The notes under the pieces were generated by a model, which was not told the origin of the DNA, searched no databases, and was given only the letters and a program-made list of their open reading frames with translations. DNA of 64,000 bases, from positions 33,169 through 97,168 of the forward strand of contig NZ_LARY01000004.1 of the NCBI RefSeq assembly GCF_003369925.1, given 5' to 3'. The translations under genes were made by a program, and so were the position numbers. Each line of letters opens with the position of its first letter. The first letter of the stretch is position 1. Shown here piece by piece: positions 35,095 through 48,222 of the stretch. The DNA comes from Listeria kieliensis. Lineage in GTDB: Bacteria > Bacillota > Bacilli > Lactobacillales > Listeriaceae.

Positions 35095-36465
35095 TTAATG
35101 GTCCACACGTTCAAGTGCCACGACATTTTCAATATGTGTCGTCATCGGAAACATATCAACAGGTTGAATACTCCCCGCTTGATAACCGCCGTCTTCCAAA
35201 ATTCGCAAATCACGGGCAAGCGTGCTCGGCTCACAAGAAACATAAACAACGCGCTTCGGCTTCATCGCAAGAATCGTTTCAAGAAGCTTCTCATCGCAAC
35301 CTTTACGAGGAGGATCCACAACGATCACATCTGCTTTAATACCTTCCTCATACCAGCGCGGAATCACTTCTTCCGCTTTCCCCGTCTCAAATACCGCATT
35401 ATCTAGCTGATTCAGTTCCGCATTGCGCCGCGCATCTTGAATCGCCGCGTCAACAATTTCAACCCCATAAACTTTTTTCGCTTGCTTGGCAAGACAAAGT
35501 GAAATCGAACCAATACCACAATAAGCATCAATCACCGTTTCTTGCCCCGTTAGTCCTGCAGCTTCAAGCGCTTTCGCATATAACACTTCCGTCTGCTCCG
35601 GGTTTACCTGATAAAAACTTTTCGCCGAAATCGCAAATTGAATGCCGTGAATCGTGTCCGTGATCCGTTCTTTTCCGTCTAACACACGCGTTTTCTCCCC
35701 AAAAATCACATTGGTTTTATGCGGATTGACATTTTGCACCACAGAAGCGAGCCCATCAATTCGTTTTTTCAAAGCGTCAAGCACTTCTGCAAGAAACGGA
35801 AAGTCTTCCGTCCGCGTAATGAGAACGAGCATCAGTTCATTCGTTGAGCGACTGACACGCGTCATGATGTGGCGCAAGAACCCTTTGTGCCGAATTTCGT
35901 CATATGGCTCAATTTGAAAAAGTTCCATCACATCGCGCACCGCCCGAACAGCCTCGTCACTCCGCTCATCTTGAATCAAACAGGCATCCATATCAATAAT
36001 ATCATGAGTGCGTTTCTGATAAAATCCAGCCGCAATTCGCCCATCAATTGTGCCAACCGGAACCTGTGACTTATTGCGGTAGCGAAACGGATTTGCCATC
36101 CCAAGCACTGGCTTCACGCAAGCTTCAATTTTACCGATCCGGCGCATCACTTGCTCTACGCTATGGCGTTTAAATTCAAGCTGACCTGCATAAGATAAGT
36201 GTTGCAACTGACAGCCGCCGCATTTATCGTAAACCGGACAAGGTGGCTCCACCCGGTCCTTACTTGCTTCCTTTAACTCCATTAACCGACCAAATCCGAA
36301 TTTCTTATTCAACTTCACAACTTTAATCTCTGCACGTTCCCCAACAAGCGTATTAGGAATAAACAGCGGATAACCATCCACTTTAGCAACGCCACTACCA
36401 TCGTGCGTCAAATCTTCAATCCAAACATCCAGCAGCTGATTCTTCTTCAGTTGGCCCATTTCCAA
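35095..36465 (-). CDS. rlmD: 23S rRNA (uracil-C5)-methyltransferase, RlmCD/RlmD type
   Basis: A 456-residue SAM-dependent methyltransferase making m5U in 23S rRNA. An N-terminal TRAM domain (about 5-60) is followed by iron-sulfur cysteines C76, C82 and C85 in CPVYDKCGGCQ with a fourth Cys further on. The SAM motif is IDAYCGIGSISL, the DPPRKGCD motif follows, and the catalytic Cys is in YVSCEPSTL near the C-terminus. Length is normal. The TTG start has AAGGA nine bases upstream; an ATG two codons later is possible. In Bacillus the relative (RlmCD) modifies two positions. Which applies here is not visible. Confidence 0.92.
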   Translation of the reverse strand: MEMGQLKKNQLLDVWIEDLTHDGSGVAKVDGYPLFIPNTLVGERAEIKVVKLNKKFGFGRLMELKEASKDRVEPPCPVYDKCGGCQLQHLSYAGQLEFKRHSVEQVMRRIGKIEACVKPVLGMANPFRYRNKSQVPVGTIDGRIAAGFYQKRTHDIIDMDACLIQDERSDEAVRAVRDVMELFQIEPYDEIRHKGFLRHIMTRVSRSTNELMLVLITRTEDFPFLAEVLDALKKRIDGLASVVQNVNPHKTNVIFGEKTRVLDGKERITDTIHGIQFAISAKSFYQVNPEQTEVLYAKALEAAGLTGQETVIDAYCGIGSISLCLAKQAKKVYGVEIVDAAIQDARRNAELNQLDNAVFETGKAEEVIPRWYEEGIKADVIVVDPPRKGCDEKLLETILAMKPKRVVYVSCEPSTLARDLRILEDGGYQAGSIQPVDMFPMTTHIENVVALERVDH

Positions 36466-36520
36466 AGCACTTCATCCTTCCTCATCTTTCCATTCCCATA
36501 TTATAACGTAATCCGCATCA

Positions 36521-36550
36521 AAAAACAGGACATTTCGCCCTGTTTCTACT
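36521..36550 (-). terminator. Terminator overlapping the 251-residue protein's stop
   Basis: AAACAGG and CCTGTTT arms on the minus strand with an 8-9 base loop, followed by TTTTG. Confidence 0.7.
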
Positions 36551-37301
36551 TCATCACATATTCAATTCCAATCGGTTCATCAATTTGTACCTCTTCTTCA
36601 CTTTTAAAAATAAGCAAAGAATTTTTTTCTACCGTAAAGTTATAATGGAAAGTCTTCGCACGAGCTTCGATTTTTTTATAACCCGAGCTAAACGAGTCAT
36701 CCAAAATTAGTTTTCCAGAAGAAACATTCATTTTAAGAATATCAACAGCATCCTTCGCAAGATCATCCGAATACTCAACTGGAAGTGTCGTTTCTACCGC
36801 TCGATTCGTATTTTTTTTCGTAAGTGAAATCAACTTGTTTGCCGATTTGATTTTTCTTTCCCCAGCTTTAATTCGGTAATTCGACAAGCCTTTATAACCG
36901 TGCTCCACTGGAAAAATATAACGTTCATTATTTAAATAATCCGCTACACGGTCTGCCTCGACTCGGAGCCGATATTTTTTCATTCCTTTAAAATCAGGAT
37001 TTTCATCCGCCATTTGTTTGAGCAACTGCGCATCGTCCACTTCAATTTGCAAGTCGCCATCACCAACAATTTTCACCGATGTGCCTTTTTTCTGTGGCAC
37101 AAAGTGGATATCGTTTGTAAGTGGAATTTCTGTCTTGGCATTCACCCAAGTTTTATTGCTTGTAATTAAATCTTCACTTGTTGCCGTTTTTTCGATTTCA
37201 CCAGCTTGGACGTGCCAAAAAGCAAATGTAACCGCCCCCCCTAAAAGAAGTGCCGCAAAAGAAGCTCCTAGCATTCGTTTTATCGGTTTGGTTTTTTTCA
37301 A
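36546..37301 (-). CDS. Exported or membrane-anchored protein of unknown function
   Basis: A 251-residue protein starting with a basic N-terminus (KKTKPIKR) and a hydrophobic stretch at about 10-30, then a long hydrophilic region rich in Lys, Asp and Glu. The first segment may be a signal peptide or anchor; no lipobox Cys is present. I do not recognise any domain in the outer part. The TTG start has GTAGGTG nine bases upstream. It has its own SigA promoter and terminator and is thus monocistronic. Listeria have an uncharacterised protein at this place. Confidence 0.65.
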   Translation of the reverse strand: MKKTKPIKRMLGASFAALLLGGAVTFAFWHVQAGEIEKTATSEDLITSNKTWVNAKTEIPLTNDIHFVPQKKGTSVKIVGDGDLQIEVDDAQLLKQMADENPDFKGMKKYRLRVEADRVADYLNNERYIFPVEHGYKGLSNYRIKAGERKIKSANKLISLTKKNTNRAVETTLPVEYSDDLAKDAVDILKMNVSSGKLILDDSFSSGYKKIEARAKTFHYNFTVEKNSLLIFKSEEEVQIDEPIGIEYVMK

Positions 37302-37339
37302 AACTTTTTACACCTACTTCCTTACCTTAGAACTCCCCC

Positions 37340-37368
37340 ATTATAATGCTTTTTCAGAAATAATACAA
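37340..37368 (-). promoter_or_regulatory. SigA promoter of the 251-residue exported protein gene
   Basis: TTGTAT, a 17-base spacer and TATAAT on the minus strand, ending about 40 bases before the start codon. Confidence 0.65.
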
Positions 37369-37448
37369 ACATATGACAAAAAAGACAACTATTTTACTAG
37401 ACTTGTCCGTCATAAGTCCTGTTTCTTTACAAAAAGTCCAGAGGAAGA

Positions 37449-38396
37449 TTACTCAGATAAGAGACTAGCTTTTTCATCTTGATCAAGGTCCGCAGCAGGA
37501 ATAGATTCTACATCAGCAAAGAACTCAATATGTTGATTTAAATTTTCAAAGACCATCGGCGTTTCGCCACCTAATTCTCCATCTAAATTAATTAACATTT
37601 TTTGCTCAGAAGTCACCACTACTTTTTGCGATTTGACATAAATCACGTTAGGTTCCTTAATGTGATCACCGCGAAGGGCAAGCGTAACCAGTCGAATAAA
37701 CTCAGGTAAATTGACTTTTTTCAAAATAATCAACGAAAATTTACCGTCATCTAACTTTGCATCAGGCGCTATTTTCTCGAAGCCCCCGATTGAATTGGTT
37801 AATCCGAGTAAGAAGCACATCGCTTCTCCTTCAAAAACTCCTTCGTCATATTCAATCCGCACTTTAGTCGCTTTAATCGAAGGTAACATTTCAATTCCTT
37901 TTAAATAATATGCAAGCTGACCAAGCATCGTTTTTAGTTTACTTGGGACATCATAAGTTAGCTCCGTAATCCGGCCACCACCGCCAATATTAATAAAGTA
38001 GGTGCCGTTTGCCTTTCCAATATCCATCGCAACTGAATCGCCTTTTGCAATTAGTTGCGTTGCTTTAATGACATCGCGAGGAACATGAAGTGCACGCGCA
38101 AAGTCATTTGTTGTTCCCGTCGGAATAATCCCTACTTTGGGCCTGTAATCTTGTTCCGCAATACCATTAATCACTTCATTAATGGTCCCATCTCCACCTG
38201 CAGCAACGACTAAATCATATCGTTCAGCAACCGCAAGTTTGGCTTCTCGCTCCGCATCTCCTGGTTCAGGCGTCGTTGCATGCGCAGAAGTCACATAGCC
38301 AGCATCTTCCAAAATCATCAGCACATTGGCTAAATTCTTTTTAATAATTTCCCGACCAGATGTCGGATTATAGATCACACGGGCTCTTTTCGCCAT
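37449..38396 (-). CDS. dgkB: Diacylglycerol kinase DgkB
   Basis: A 315-residue soluble lipid kinase that returns diacylglycerol to phosphatidic acid, needed where lipoteichoic acid synthesis releases diacylglycerol. The catalytic GGDGTINEV loop is near residue 67 and the NPTSGRE motif near the N-terminus, followed by PTGTTNDFARAL. Start: AGAGAGG is nine bases before the ATG at 38396; an ATG three codons upstream abuts the same site. A -10 element (TGCTATAAT) is at 38469-38476. In Bacillus and Listeria dgkB neighbours the gat operon, as here. Confidence 0.92.
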   Translation of the reverse strand: MAKRARVIYNPTSGREIIKKNLANVLMILEDAGYVTSAHATTPEPGDAEREAKLAVAERYDLVVAAGGDGTINEVINGIAEQDYRPKVGIIPTGTTNDFARALHVPRDVIKATQLIAKGDSVAMDIGKANGTYFINIGGGGRITELTYDVPSKLKTMLGQLAYYLKGIEMLPSIKATKVRIEYDEGVFEGEAMCFLLGLTNSIGGFEKIAPDAKLDDGKFSLIILKKVNLPEFIRLVTLALRGDHIKEPNVIYVKSQKVVVTSEQKMLINLDGELGGETPMVFENLNQHIEFFADVESIPAADLDQDEKASLLSE

Positions 38397-38468
38397 GTAG
38401 TTCATCCTCTCTTACAAAACAAAAATACGATTGCTCATTCAGCCGATTTTCTTCACACCAACAGTTTC

Positions 38469-38476
38469 ATTATAGC
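38469..38476 (-). promoter_or_regulatory. Extended -10 element for dgkB
   Basis: TGCTATAAT-type extended -10 on the minus strand, with no clear -35. Confidence 0.4.
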
Positions 38477-38495
38477 AAAAAACAGCAGGTTTAAA

Positions 38496-38530
38496 AAGAA
38501 AAAGAAGGAAGCTAGTTGCCTCCTTCTTCC
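38496..38530 (-). terminator. Terminator after gatB
   Basis: AAGAAGGAGGC and the matching CTTCCTTCTT pair around the AACTA loop, followed by TTTTCTTTTT on the minus strand. Confidence 0.65.
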
Positions 38531-38533
38531 AGT

Positions 38534-39964
38534 TTAACGTTTGTTCATTTCTTCTAGTAAGATCTTATTCACCATCGGCGGATTCGCTTGCCCTTTTGTC
38601 GCTTTCATCACTTGACCGACAAGGAAACCTACAGCGCGATCTTTCCCGTTCTTATAGTCTTCAATCGACTGTGCGTTATTATCCAGGATACCCGAAATAA
38701 TTTTACGCAACTCGCCTTCATCTGAAATTTGAACAAGTCCTTTCGCTTTCACAACTTCTTCAGCATCGCCACCATTTTGAGCGAGTTCACGGAAGACTTT
38801 TTTAGCGATCTTCGAAGAAATTGTTCCATTTTCAATCAACTTGACCATTCCAGCAAGGTTTTCCGGTGTAAGCCCTGTTTCATGAAGCTCTTTTTGTTCA
38901 GCATTCAAATATGCTGAAACTTCACCCATCAACCAGTTCGAGATTTGCTTCGCATCGGCTCCAAGTTTGATGGCAGCTTCAAAGAAATCAGACATTTCTT
39001 TTGTAAGCGTCAGAACCATCGCATCATAAGCAGGCAAGCCAAGCTCTTCTACATAACGTACGCGACGTTTATCTGGCAGCTCAGGAATTTCACTGCGAAT
39101 GCGTTCCATCCAAGCTTCATCGATATACAAGTCAACAAGATCTGGTTCTGGGAAGTAACGGTAATCATCCGAACCTTCTTTAACACGCATCAACGTTGTT
39201 TTTCCAGTTGCTTCTTCAAAGCGACGCGTTTCTTGCTCGATGATTCCACCAGCCATTAGCACTTCCGCTTGGCGTTTTTCTTCATATTCAATGCCTTTAC
39301 GAACGTTGTTAAAGGAGTTCAAATTCTTAAGCTCTGTTTTCACGCCAAATTCCTCTTGCCCAACTGGACGAATCGAAATGTTCGCGTCACAGCGCATCGA
39401 ACCTTCTTCCATCTTCACATCAGAAACACCCGTATATTGAATGATCGATTTCAATTTTTCAAGATAAGCATACGCTTCCTCAGCCGAGCGAATATCCGGT
39501 TCAGAAACAATTTCAATAAGTGGCGTTCCTTGACGATTAATATCCACAAGCGAGTAGCCGTGTGACGTATGCGTATTTTTCCCAGCATCTTCCTCTAAGT
39601 GAAGACGCGTAATCCCAATTTTTCTTGTTTTGCCGCCTACTTCAATTTCAATCCAGCCATGTTCGCCGATTGGCTTATCAAATTGGGAAATTTGATAAGC
39701 TTTCGGATTATCTGGATAGAAATAGTTTTTACGGTCAAATTTGGTATGGCGGGCAATCTCACAGTTGATTGCCATTGCTGCTTTCATTCCAAATTCAACA
39801 GCACGCTTGTTAAGAACCGGAAGAACTCCTGGCATCCCTAAGTCTACAACCGTCGTATTCGTATTCGGTTCTGCCCCGAAATGTGCAGGAGCAGAAGAAA
39901 AGATCTTCGATTCAGTTTTCAGTTCAACGTGGACCTCAAGCCCAATTACCGTTTCAAAATTCAT
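38534..39964 (-). CDS. gatB: Asp-tRNA(Asn)/Glu-tRNA(Gln) amidotransferase subunit B
   Basis: The 476-residue GatB subunit, which binds misacylated tRNA and activates the Glu or Asp side chain with ATP. It starts [16 protein letters not shown], has [17 protein letters not shown] and the [16 protein letters not shown] region, and ends in the tRNA-binding YqeY-like domain ([18 protein letters not shown]). It follows gatA after 15 bases, in the order gatC-gatA-gatB, as in Bacillus. AAGGAGCGG precedes the ATG. Confidence 0.95.
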   Translation of the reverse strand: MNFETVIGLEVHVELKTESKIFSSAPAHFGAEPNTNTTVVDLGMPGVLPVLNKRAVEFGMKAAMAINCEIARHTKFDRKNYFYPDNPKAYQISQFDKPIGEHGWIEIEVGGKTRKIGITRLHLEEDAGKNTHTSHGYSLVDINRQGTPLIEIVSEPDIRSAEEAYAYLEKLKSIIQYTGVSDVKMEEGSMRCDANISIRPVGQEEFGVKTELKNLNSFNNVRKGIEYEEKRQAEVLMAGGIIEQETRRFEEATGKTTLMRVKEGSDDYRYFPEPDLVDLYIDEAWMERIRSEIPELPDKRRVRYVEELGLPAYDAMVLTLTKEMSDFFEAAIKLGADAKQISNWLMGEVSAYLNAEQKELHETGLTPENLAGMVKLIENGTISSKIAKKVFRELAQNGGDAEEVVKAKGLVQISDEGELRKIISGILDNNAQSIEDYKNGKDRAVGFLVGQVMKATKGQANPPMVNKILLEEMNKR

Positions 39965-39979
39965 GTTCCAACCGCTCCT

Positions 39980-41431
39980 TTATAATGATGGTTTTTCGTT
40001 ATGGAAAGTCGTTTCTTGTTCAAAAGCGTGTGCCGCGTTGTAGATTCGACCTTCCTCAAAGTGATTACCGATAATTTGTAAGCCGACAGGAAGACCTTCG
40101 CTAAATCCGCATGGAACAGAGATAGCTGGCAAGCCAGCCAAATTGATCGGAATCGTCAATAAGTCATTTTGATACATCGTGATCGGGTCGTGAATCATCC
40201 CATCAATATTAAATGCCGTTGTTGGCGTACTTGGGCCGATAATCACATCAAAGTCCGCGAACACCTTCTCAAAATCCTGTTTAATTAGCGTCCGAACTTG
40301 TTGCGCTTTCTTGTAATAAGCATCGTAGTAACCCGAACTTAGCGAGTAAGTCCCAAGCATAATCCGGCGCTTCACTTCATCGCCAAAACCTTCAGATCTT
40401 GTCAGTTTATAAAGCTCATCAAGCGTTTCTGCTTTTTCAGAACGGTACCCATAACGAACACCATCAAAGCGAGAAAGATTTGAGGAAGCTTCACTGGATG
40501 CAAGAATGTAGTAACTTGCAACGCCATATTCAGAGTGCGGCAAAGAAACCTCTTCCACCGTTGCACCCAATTTTTTAAACGTTTCAAGCGCTTCAAGCAC
40601 CGCTTTTTTCACGCCTTCTTGAACGCCGTCGCCAAGATACTCTTTTGGCACACCGATTCTAAGACCTTTCACATCACCCGTCAAATACTTCGAAAAGTCT
40701 TCAACTGGTTTATCAATCGAAGTCGAGTCATTCTCATCTACGCCAGAAATTGCTTGTAGTAAATAGGCATTGTCTTCAACAGTACGCGTAATCGGACCAA
40801 TTTGGTCAAGCGAAGAAGCAAATGCAATCAAGCCAAAACGTGAAACACGTCCATATGTAGGCTTCATTCCAACGACCCCACAAAAAGCAGCCGGTTGACG
40901 AATCGAGCCACCCGTATCCGATCCAAGTGAGAATAACACTTCAGAAGCCGCAACCGCAGCCGCGCTACCACCAGATGAGCCACCAGGAACTTTCGAAAGG
41001 TCCCACGGGTTATACGTTTTATGGAAATACGAAGTTTCCGTCGATGAACCCATCGCGAATTCATCCATATTCAGTTTCCCAATATTAATCGCTTGAGCCG
41101 CTTTCAATTTATGCATAACTGTCGCGTCATAAATCGGATCAAAATTATATAAAATTTTACTTGCCGCCGTTGTGCGCAAATTGTTCGTCACAATATTGTC
41201 TTTAATCCCGATCGGAAGACCAGCGAGCATATTGTTCGGATCAATTCCAGCGTCAGCCATTTCCTCTGCAACATCAAAAGCTGTTTCTTTATTTAAAGTA
41301 ATAAAAGCGCCGACTTTATCTTCGACAGCTTCAATTCGGTCAAAAGATTCTTTCACCAGATCAAATGGGGAAATTTCTTTTTTCACGAGCAAGTCGTGTA
41401 AGTTTTTCACTGAATGATCAAAGTATCCCAA
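39980..41431 (-). CDS. gatA: Asp/Glu-tRNA amidotransferase subunit A
   Basis: A 483-residue amidase that releases ammonia from glutamine for tRNA amidation. The Ser-cis-Ser-Lys triad is intact: K77 in PIGIKDN, S152 in GGSSGGS and S176 in DTGGSIRQP. The frame opens at an ATG at 41458, but AGGAGG lies inside that extension, nine bases before the TTG at 41431, so GYFDHSV is the true N-terminal end; a TTG start is chosen. Confidence 0.95.
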   Translation of the reverse strand: MGYFDHSVKNLHDLLVKKEISPFDLVKESFDRIEAVEDKVGAFITLNKETAFDVAEEMADAGIDPNNMLAGLPIGIKDNIVTNNLRTTAASKILYNFDPIYDATVMHKLKAAQAINIGKLNMDEFAMGSSTETSYFHKTYNPWDLSKVPGGSSGGSAAAVAASEVLFSLGSDTGGSIRQPAAFCGVVGMKPTYGRVSRFGLIAFASSLDQIGPITRTVEDNAYLLQAISGVDENDSTSIDKPVEDFSKYLTGDVKGLRIGVPKEYLGDGVQEGVKKAVLEALETFKKLGATVEEVSLPHSEYGVASYYILASSEASSNLSRFDGVRYGYRSEKAETLDELYKLTRSEGFGDEVKRRIMLGTYSLSSGYYDAYYKKAQQVRTLIKQDFEKVFADFDVIIGPSTPTTAFNIDGMIHDPITMYQNDLLTIPINLAGLPAISVPCGFSEGLPVGLQIIGNHFEEGRIYNAAHAFEQETTFHNEKPSL

Positions 41432-41466
41432 AATAAATTCCCTCCTAAATGAATCCATTCATTAAT

Positions 41467-41760
41467 TTATTCTTCAATAATAGTCGGTACCTTAAACATA
41501 CCGTCTTGCGTATCAGGAGCATTGCGTAAAACCTTTTCGCGTTTCAATCCCGGTTTCGCTACATCTTCGCGCAACACATTCGAGACTTCAATCGCATGTG
41601 AAGTTGGTTCCACGTTTTGCGTATCGAGTTCATTTAGTTTTTCAACCATTTCAATGATTTTATCAAGCTGCGTGGCAAAAGCCCCCGCTTCCTCATTAGA
41701 AACTTCAAGTTTCGCCAAATTTGCGACCTTCAAAACCGTGTCTTCAGAAATATTCGTCAA
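41467..41760 (-). CDS. gatC: Asp/Glu-tRNA amidotransferase subunit C
   Basis: A 97-residue GatC subunit that stabilises GatA. The helical N-terminus ISEDTVLKVANLAKLEV and the C-terminal RNAPDTQDGMFKVPTIIEE are typical. The longest frame (from 41844) would add 28 non-family residues and includes AAGGAGG inside it; that site is eight bases before the TTG at 41760, giving normal family length. First gene of gatCAB. Confidence 0.93.
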   Translation of the reverse strand: MTNISEDTVLKVANLAKLEVSNEEAGAFATQLDKIIEMVEKLNELDTQNVEPTSHAIEVSNVLREDVAKPGLKREKVLRNAPDTQDGMFKVPTIIEE

Positions 41761-41800
41761 GATGTCATCCTCCTTTTCCAGTTTTTCCACCAATGCTAAA

Positions 41801-41829
41801 ATTATATCACAACTTACTCCCACTTGCGA
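41801..41829 (-). promoter_or_regulatory. Promoter of gatCAB
   Basis: TGATATAAT extended -10 on the minus strand; a weak TCGCAA -35 lies 17 bases further upstream. Confidence 0.5.
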
Positions 41830-41924
41830 TACGAAAAACGGCAAGAAACAAAAGAAAGCGTTACACTAAAATTATTTCCTCTTGCTATAAATACGCCAAG
41901 AAGGATTGTAAATCTTCACAAACA

Positions 41925-41956
41925 AAAACTGGTTAGCGCTCCCGCTAACCAGTTTT
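41925..41956 (-). terminator. Terminator after camS
   Basis: AAAACTGGTTAGCG and CGCTAACCAGTTTT form a 14-bp perfect stem with a 4-base loop. On the minus strand it ends TTTTTGTTTG. Confidence 0.85.
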
Positions 41957-41963
41957 AATGCCA

Positions 41964-43082
41964 TCAATCATAAATATGTGCAGTCGCCGCTTTATCACTT
42001 GGACTTCTCGTAATAAGAGCCGCTGGACCATCCGTTGTTGAGATATTGACTTGAATATCTGCACCGCCTGGTAAATGCTTACCAACAAGGTCTGTAATAT
42101 ATTGCGTGAAGCCAATAATTTCAGCTTGTCCATAGAATTGCAGCGGAATATCAACATCCAGTTCAGCCATTTCACCATTTTCATAGCGAGCACGCCCAAC
42201 AACGCCAGTGAAGTTTGGATAATAAGATTCGATATCAGCTTTGAAGTTTAGGAAATTATCATTATCCGATTTATGATCGCTGTTTGCCTCTGTCGAAGGC
42301 AAGACATAATTCTTTTCTTTGATCGTTTTAAAATTCGACAAGCTTGCGCCGTCAGCCGTTGCATAAGCCATATAATTGCCTGGTGCTACAGCATCACGCT
42401 TCCCTTGCTTATAAATTGCAATCGTAACTGGAACATTTTCAAGACCTTTTGTTTTACGAATTCGTTCTAAAACGGCTTGTGCCATCGTTTTCCCTTGCTC
42501 AAGCAAAGTAGAATCGCTAATTCCCTGTTCAAAAGTATCGCCGTATTTTTCTTTTTGATAGTAATCAACCGAGTTCATTGCAAGCGCGATCGAAACCCCA
42601 CCAAGCGATACACTATCCTTATCCGTTTGTTTCAAATAATCTTGTTCTAAAATATGCGCTAAATAAATCGGATTTCGATCATCCCCAAAGCCATTATCGA
42701 CAGGGTTCAATCCTTCTTTATTCTTATCACTTTTTCGACCAAGCCAAGAAGTAAGCGTTTCTTTATCGAGATATTGACCTTCTTGGAAAAGATATTCATC
42801 TGGGGAATATTCTTCTTGTGAAACCCGCATCAAGCCCGTTTCCAATTGATTGATGTCATAGCGCGAATAAATATTCGAAACGACAAGACCACGTGACTTA
42901 CTTGCTTTATAAGGTAACACTGTCTTGTAATAATTAGACGAAATCTGATTTTTGGTCATAATACCAGTTTCGCTTTTTTTCTTTTCGCCTTTTTGTACAA
43001 CCTCTTCATCAGAAGAAAGCTTCGGCGCACATCCTGCCAAAACGAGCAGTAAACTTGCGATGACTATTAAAAGTTTTTTCAT
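41964..43082 (-). CDS. camS: CamS family lipoprotein
   Basis: A 372-residue secreted lipoprotein. The signal peptide MKKLLIVIASLLLVLAGC has a lipobox LAGC with lipidated C18. The mature part has the CamS domain organisation with the repeated KGLENVPVTIAIYKQ and LGGVSIALAMNSV segments. In S. aureus and enterococci CamS leaders can be sources of sex-pheromone-like peptides; whether this applies here is unknown. It is the last gene of pcrB-pcrA-ligA-camS, three bases after ligA. Confidence 0.9.
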   Translation of the reverse strand: MKKLLIVIASLLLVLAGCAPKLSSDEEVVQKGEKKKSETGIMTKNQISSNYYKTVLPYKASKSRGLVVSNIYSRYDINQLETGLMRVSQEEYSPDEYLFQEGQYLDKETLTSWLGRKSDKNKEGLNPVDNGFGDDRNPIYLAHILEQDYLKQTDKDSVSLGGVSIALAMNSVDYYQKEKYGDTFEQGISDSTLLEQGKTMAQAVLERIRKTKGLENVPVTIAIYKQGKRDAVAPGNYMAYATADGASLSNFKTIKEKNYVLPSTEANSDHKSDNDNFLNFKADIESYYPNFTGVVGRARYENGEMAELDVDIPLQFYGQAEIIGFTQYITDLVGKHLPGGADIQVNISTTDGPAALITRSPSDKAATAHIYD

Positions 43083-43085
43083 TGA

Positions 43086-47314
<4,229 letters not shown>

Positions 47315-47368
47315 CTTTTCCACCACCATACAAACATTTGTTCTTTATTTTATCATATTTCGATTCAT

Positions 47369-48034
47369 TTACCTAGTGATTTCTGCCGTTTTCAAAGCCT
47401 CACTAAAATTTTCATAAATTAAATTTCCCACCACGATCACATCCGCAAATTCCGCCATAAACCGTGCATCACGAACCGAACGAATTCCGCCGCCATACCA
47501 GAGTTCCGTTTCCTGCAGCTTGCCCTTCACGTACCTAACAAGCGAAGCATCGCCAAGTTTCCCGCTATATTCCAAATAAAACACCGGTAAATGCAAGAAG
47601 CGCTCCGCGAGTTCGGCATACGCCGCCACATCTTCCTTTAAAAGCGCTACGTTCGCCTTAGTCAACTGAGCCACCTTCGCCTCGCCGTTTAAAACCATGT
47701 ACCCAACAGGCTGAATCTGCTTAAACGGCACATGCGGAGAAAACCGTTTGAGTGCCTCGCTAAACTGACCCACGATAAAGTTGCTATCTGGAGAATTTAA
47801 AACCAGCGGAACCAAAAATTGATCCGCAAACGGAAGCACCATTTGAGTATGACTCAACTCCAAAAAAAGCGCCTTATCCGTTCCCATAAAGCGTTCATAA
47901 CAAAAAGCTGCATTTTCAGCCGTCACATGATCCGTACCACCAATAATAAACCCATCCGTATCGCTATTTAGCAAAGCCTCGACCTCTGGATCTGAGAGAA
48001 CCTTCGCAGGATCAACTTTAAAAAAATGTCTCAT
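47369..48034 (-). CDS. pcrB: Heptaprenylglyceryl phosphate synthase
   Basis: A 221-residue TIM-barrel prenyltransferase of the PcrB family, joining heptaprenyl diphosphate to glycerol-1-phosphate to make an ether lipid precursor. N-terminal FFKVDPAKVL, IGGTDHVT, FYLEYSGKLGD and the phosphate-binding YGGGIRS loop are all present. First gene of pcrB-pcrA-ligA-camS, 54 bases before pcrA. An extended -10 TGCTATAAT is upstream at 48074-48081. Confidence 0.93.
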   Translation of the reverse strand: MRHFFKVDPAKVLSDPEVEALLNSDTDGFIIGGTDHVTAENAAFCYERFMGTDKALFLELSHTQMVLPFADQFLVPLVLNSPDSNFIVGQFSEALKRFSPHVPFKQIQPVGYMVLNGEAKVAQLTKANVALLKEDVAAYAELAERFLHLPVFYLEYSGKLGDASLVRYVKGKLQETELWYGGGIRSVRDARFMAEFADVIVVGNLIYENFSEALKTAEITR

Positions 48035-48073
48035 TCTGGAACGTCTCCTTCACCTTTCAGTCATCAATAATTT

Positions 48074-48081
48074 ATTATAGC
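48074..48081 (-). promoter_or_regulatory. Extended -10 element of the pcrB-pcrA-ligA-camS operon
   Basis: TGCTATAAT on the minus strand without a good -35. Confidence 0.4.
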
Positions 48082-48222
48082 ATTAGTTCCAACTATCTTC
48101 ATCCTTTCCAGAAACAATTTAACTTTTTTTGTACTTTTTAAAAGTTTTTAAAAAATGCCTTTTCTAAGTTTTCATTTTTTGATATGATAGAAAGTACTTT
48201 AACTAGATAAAGGAGGAATAGT

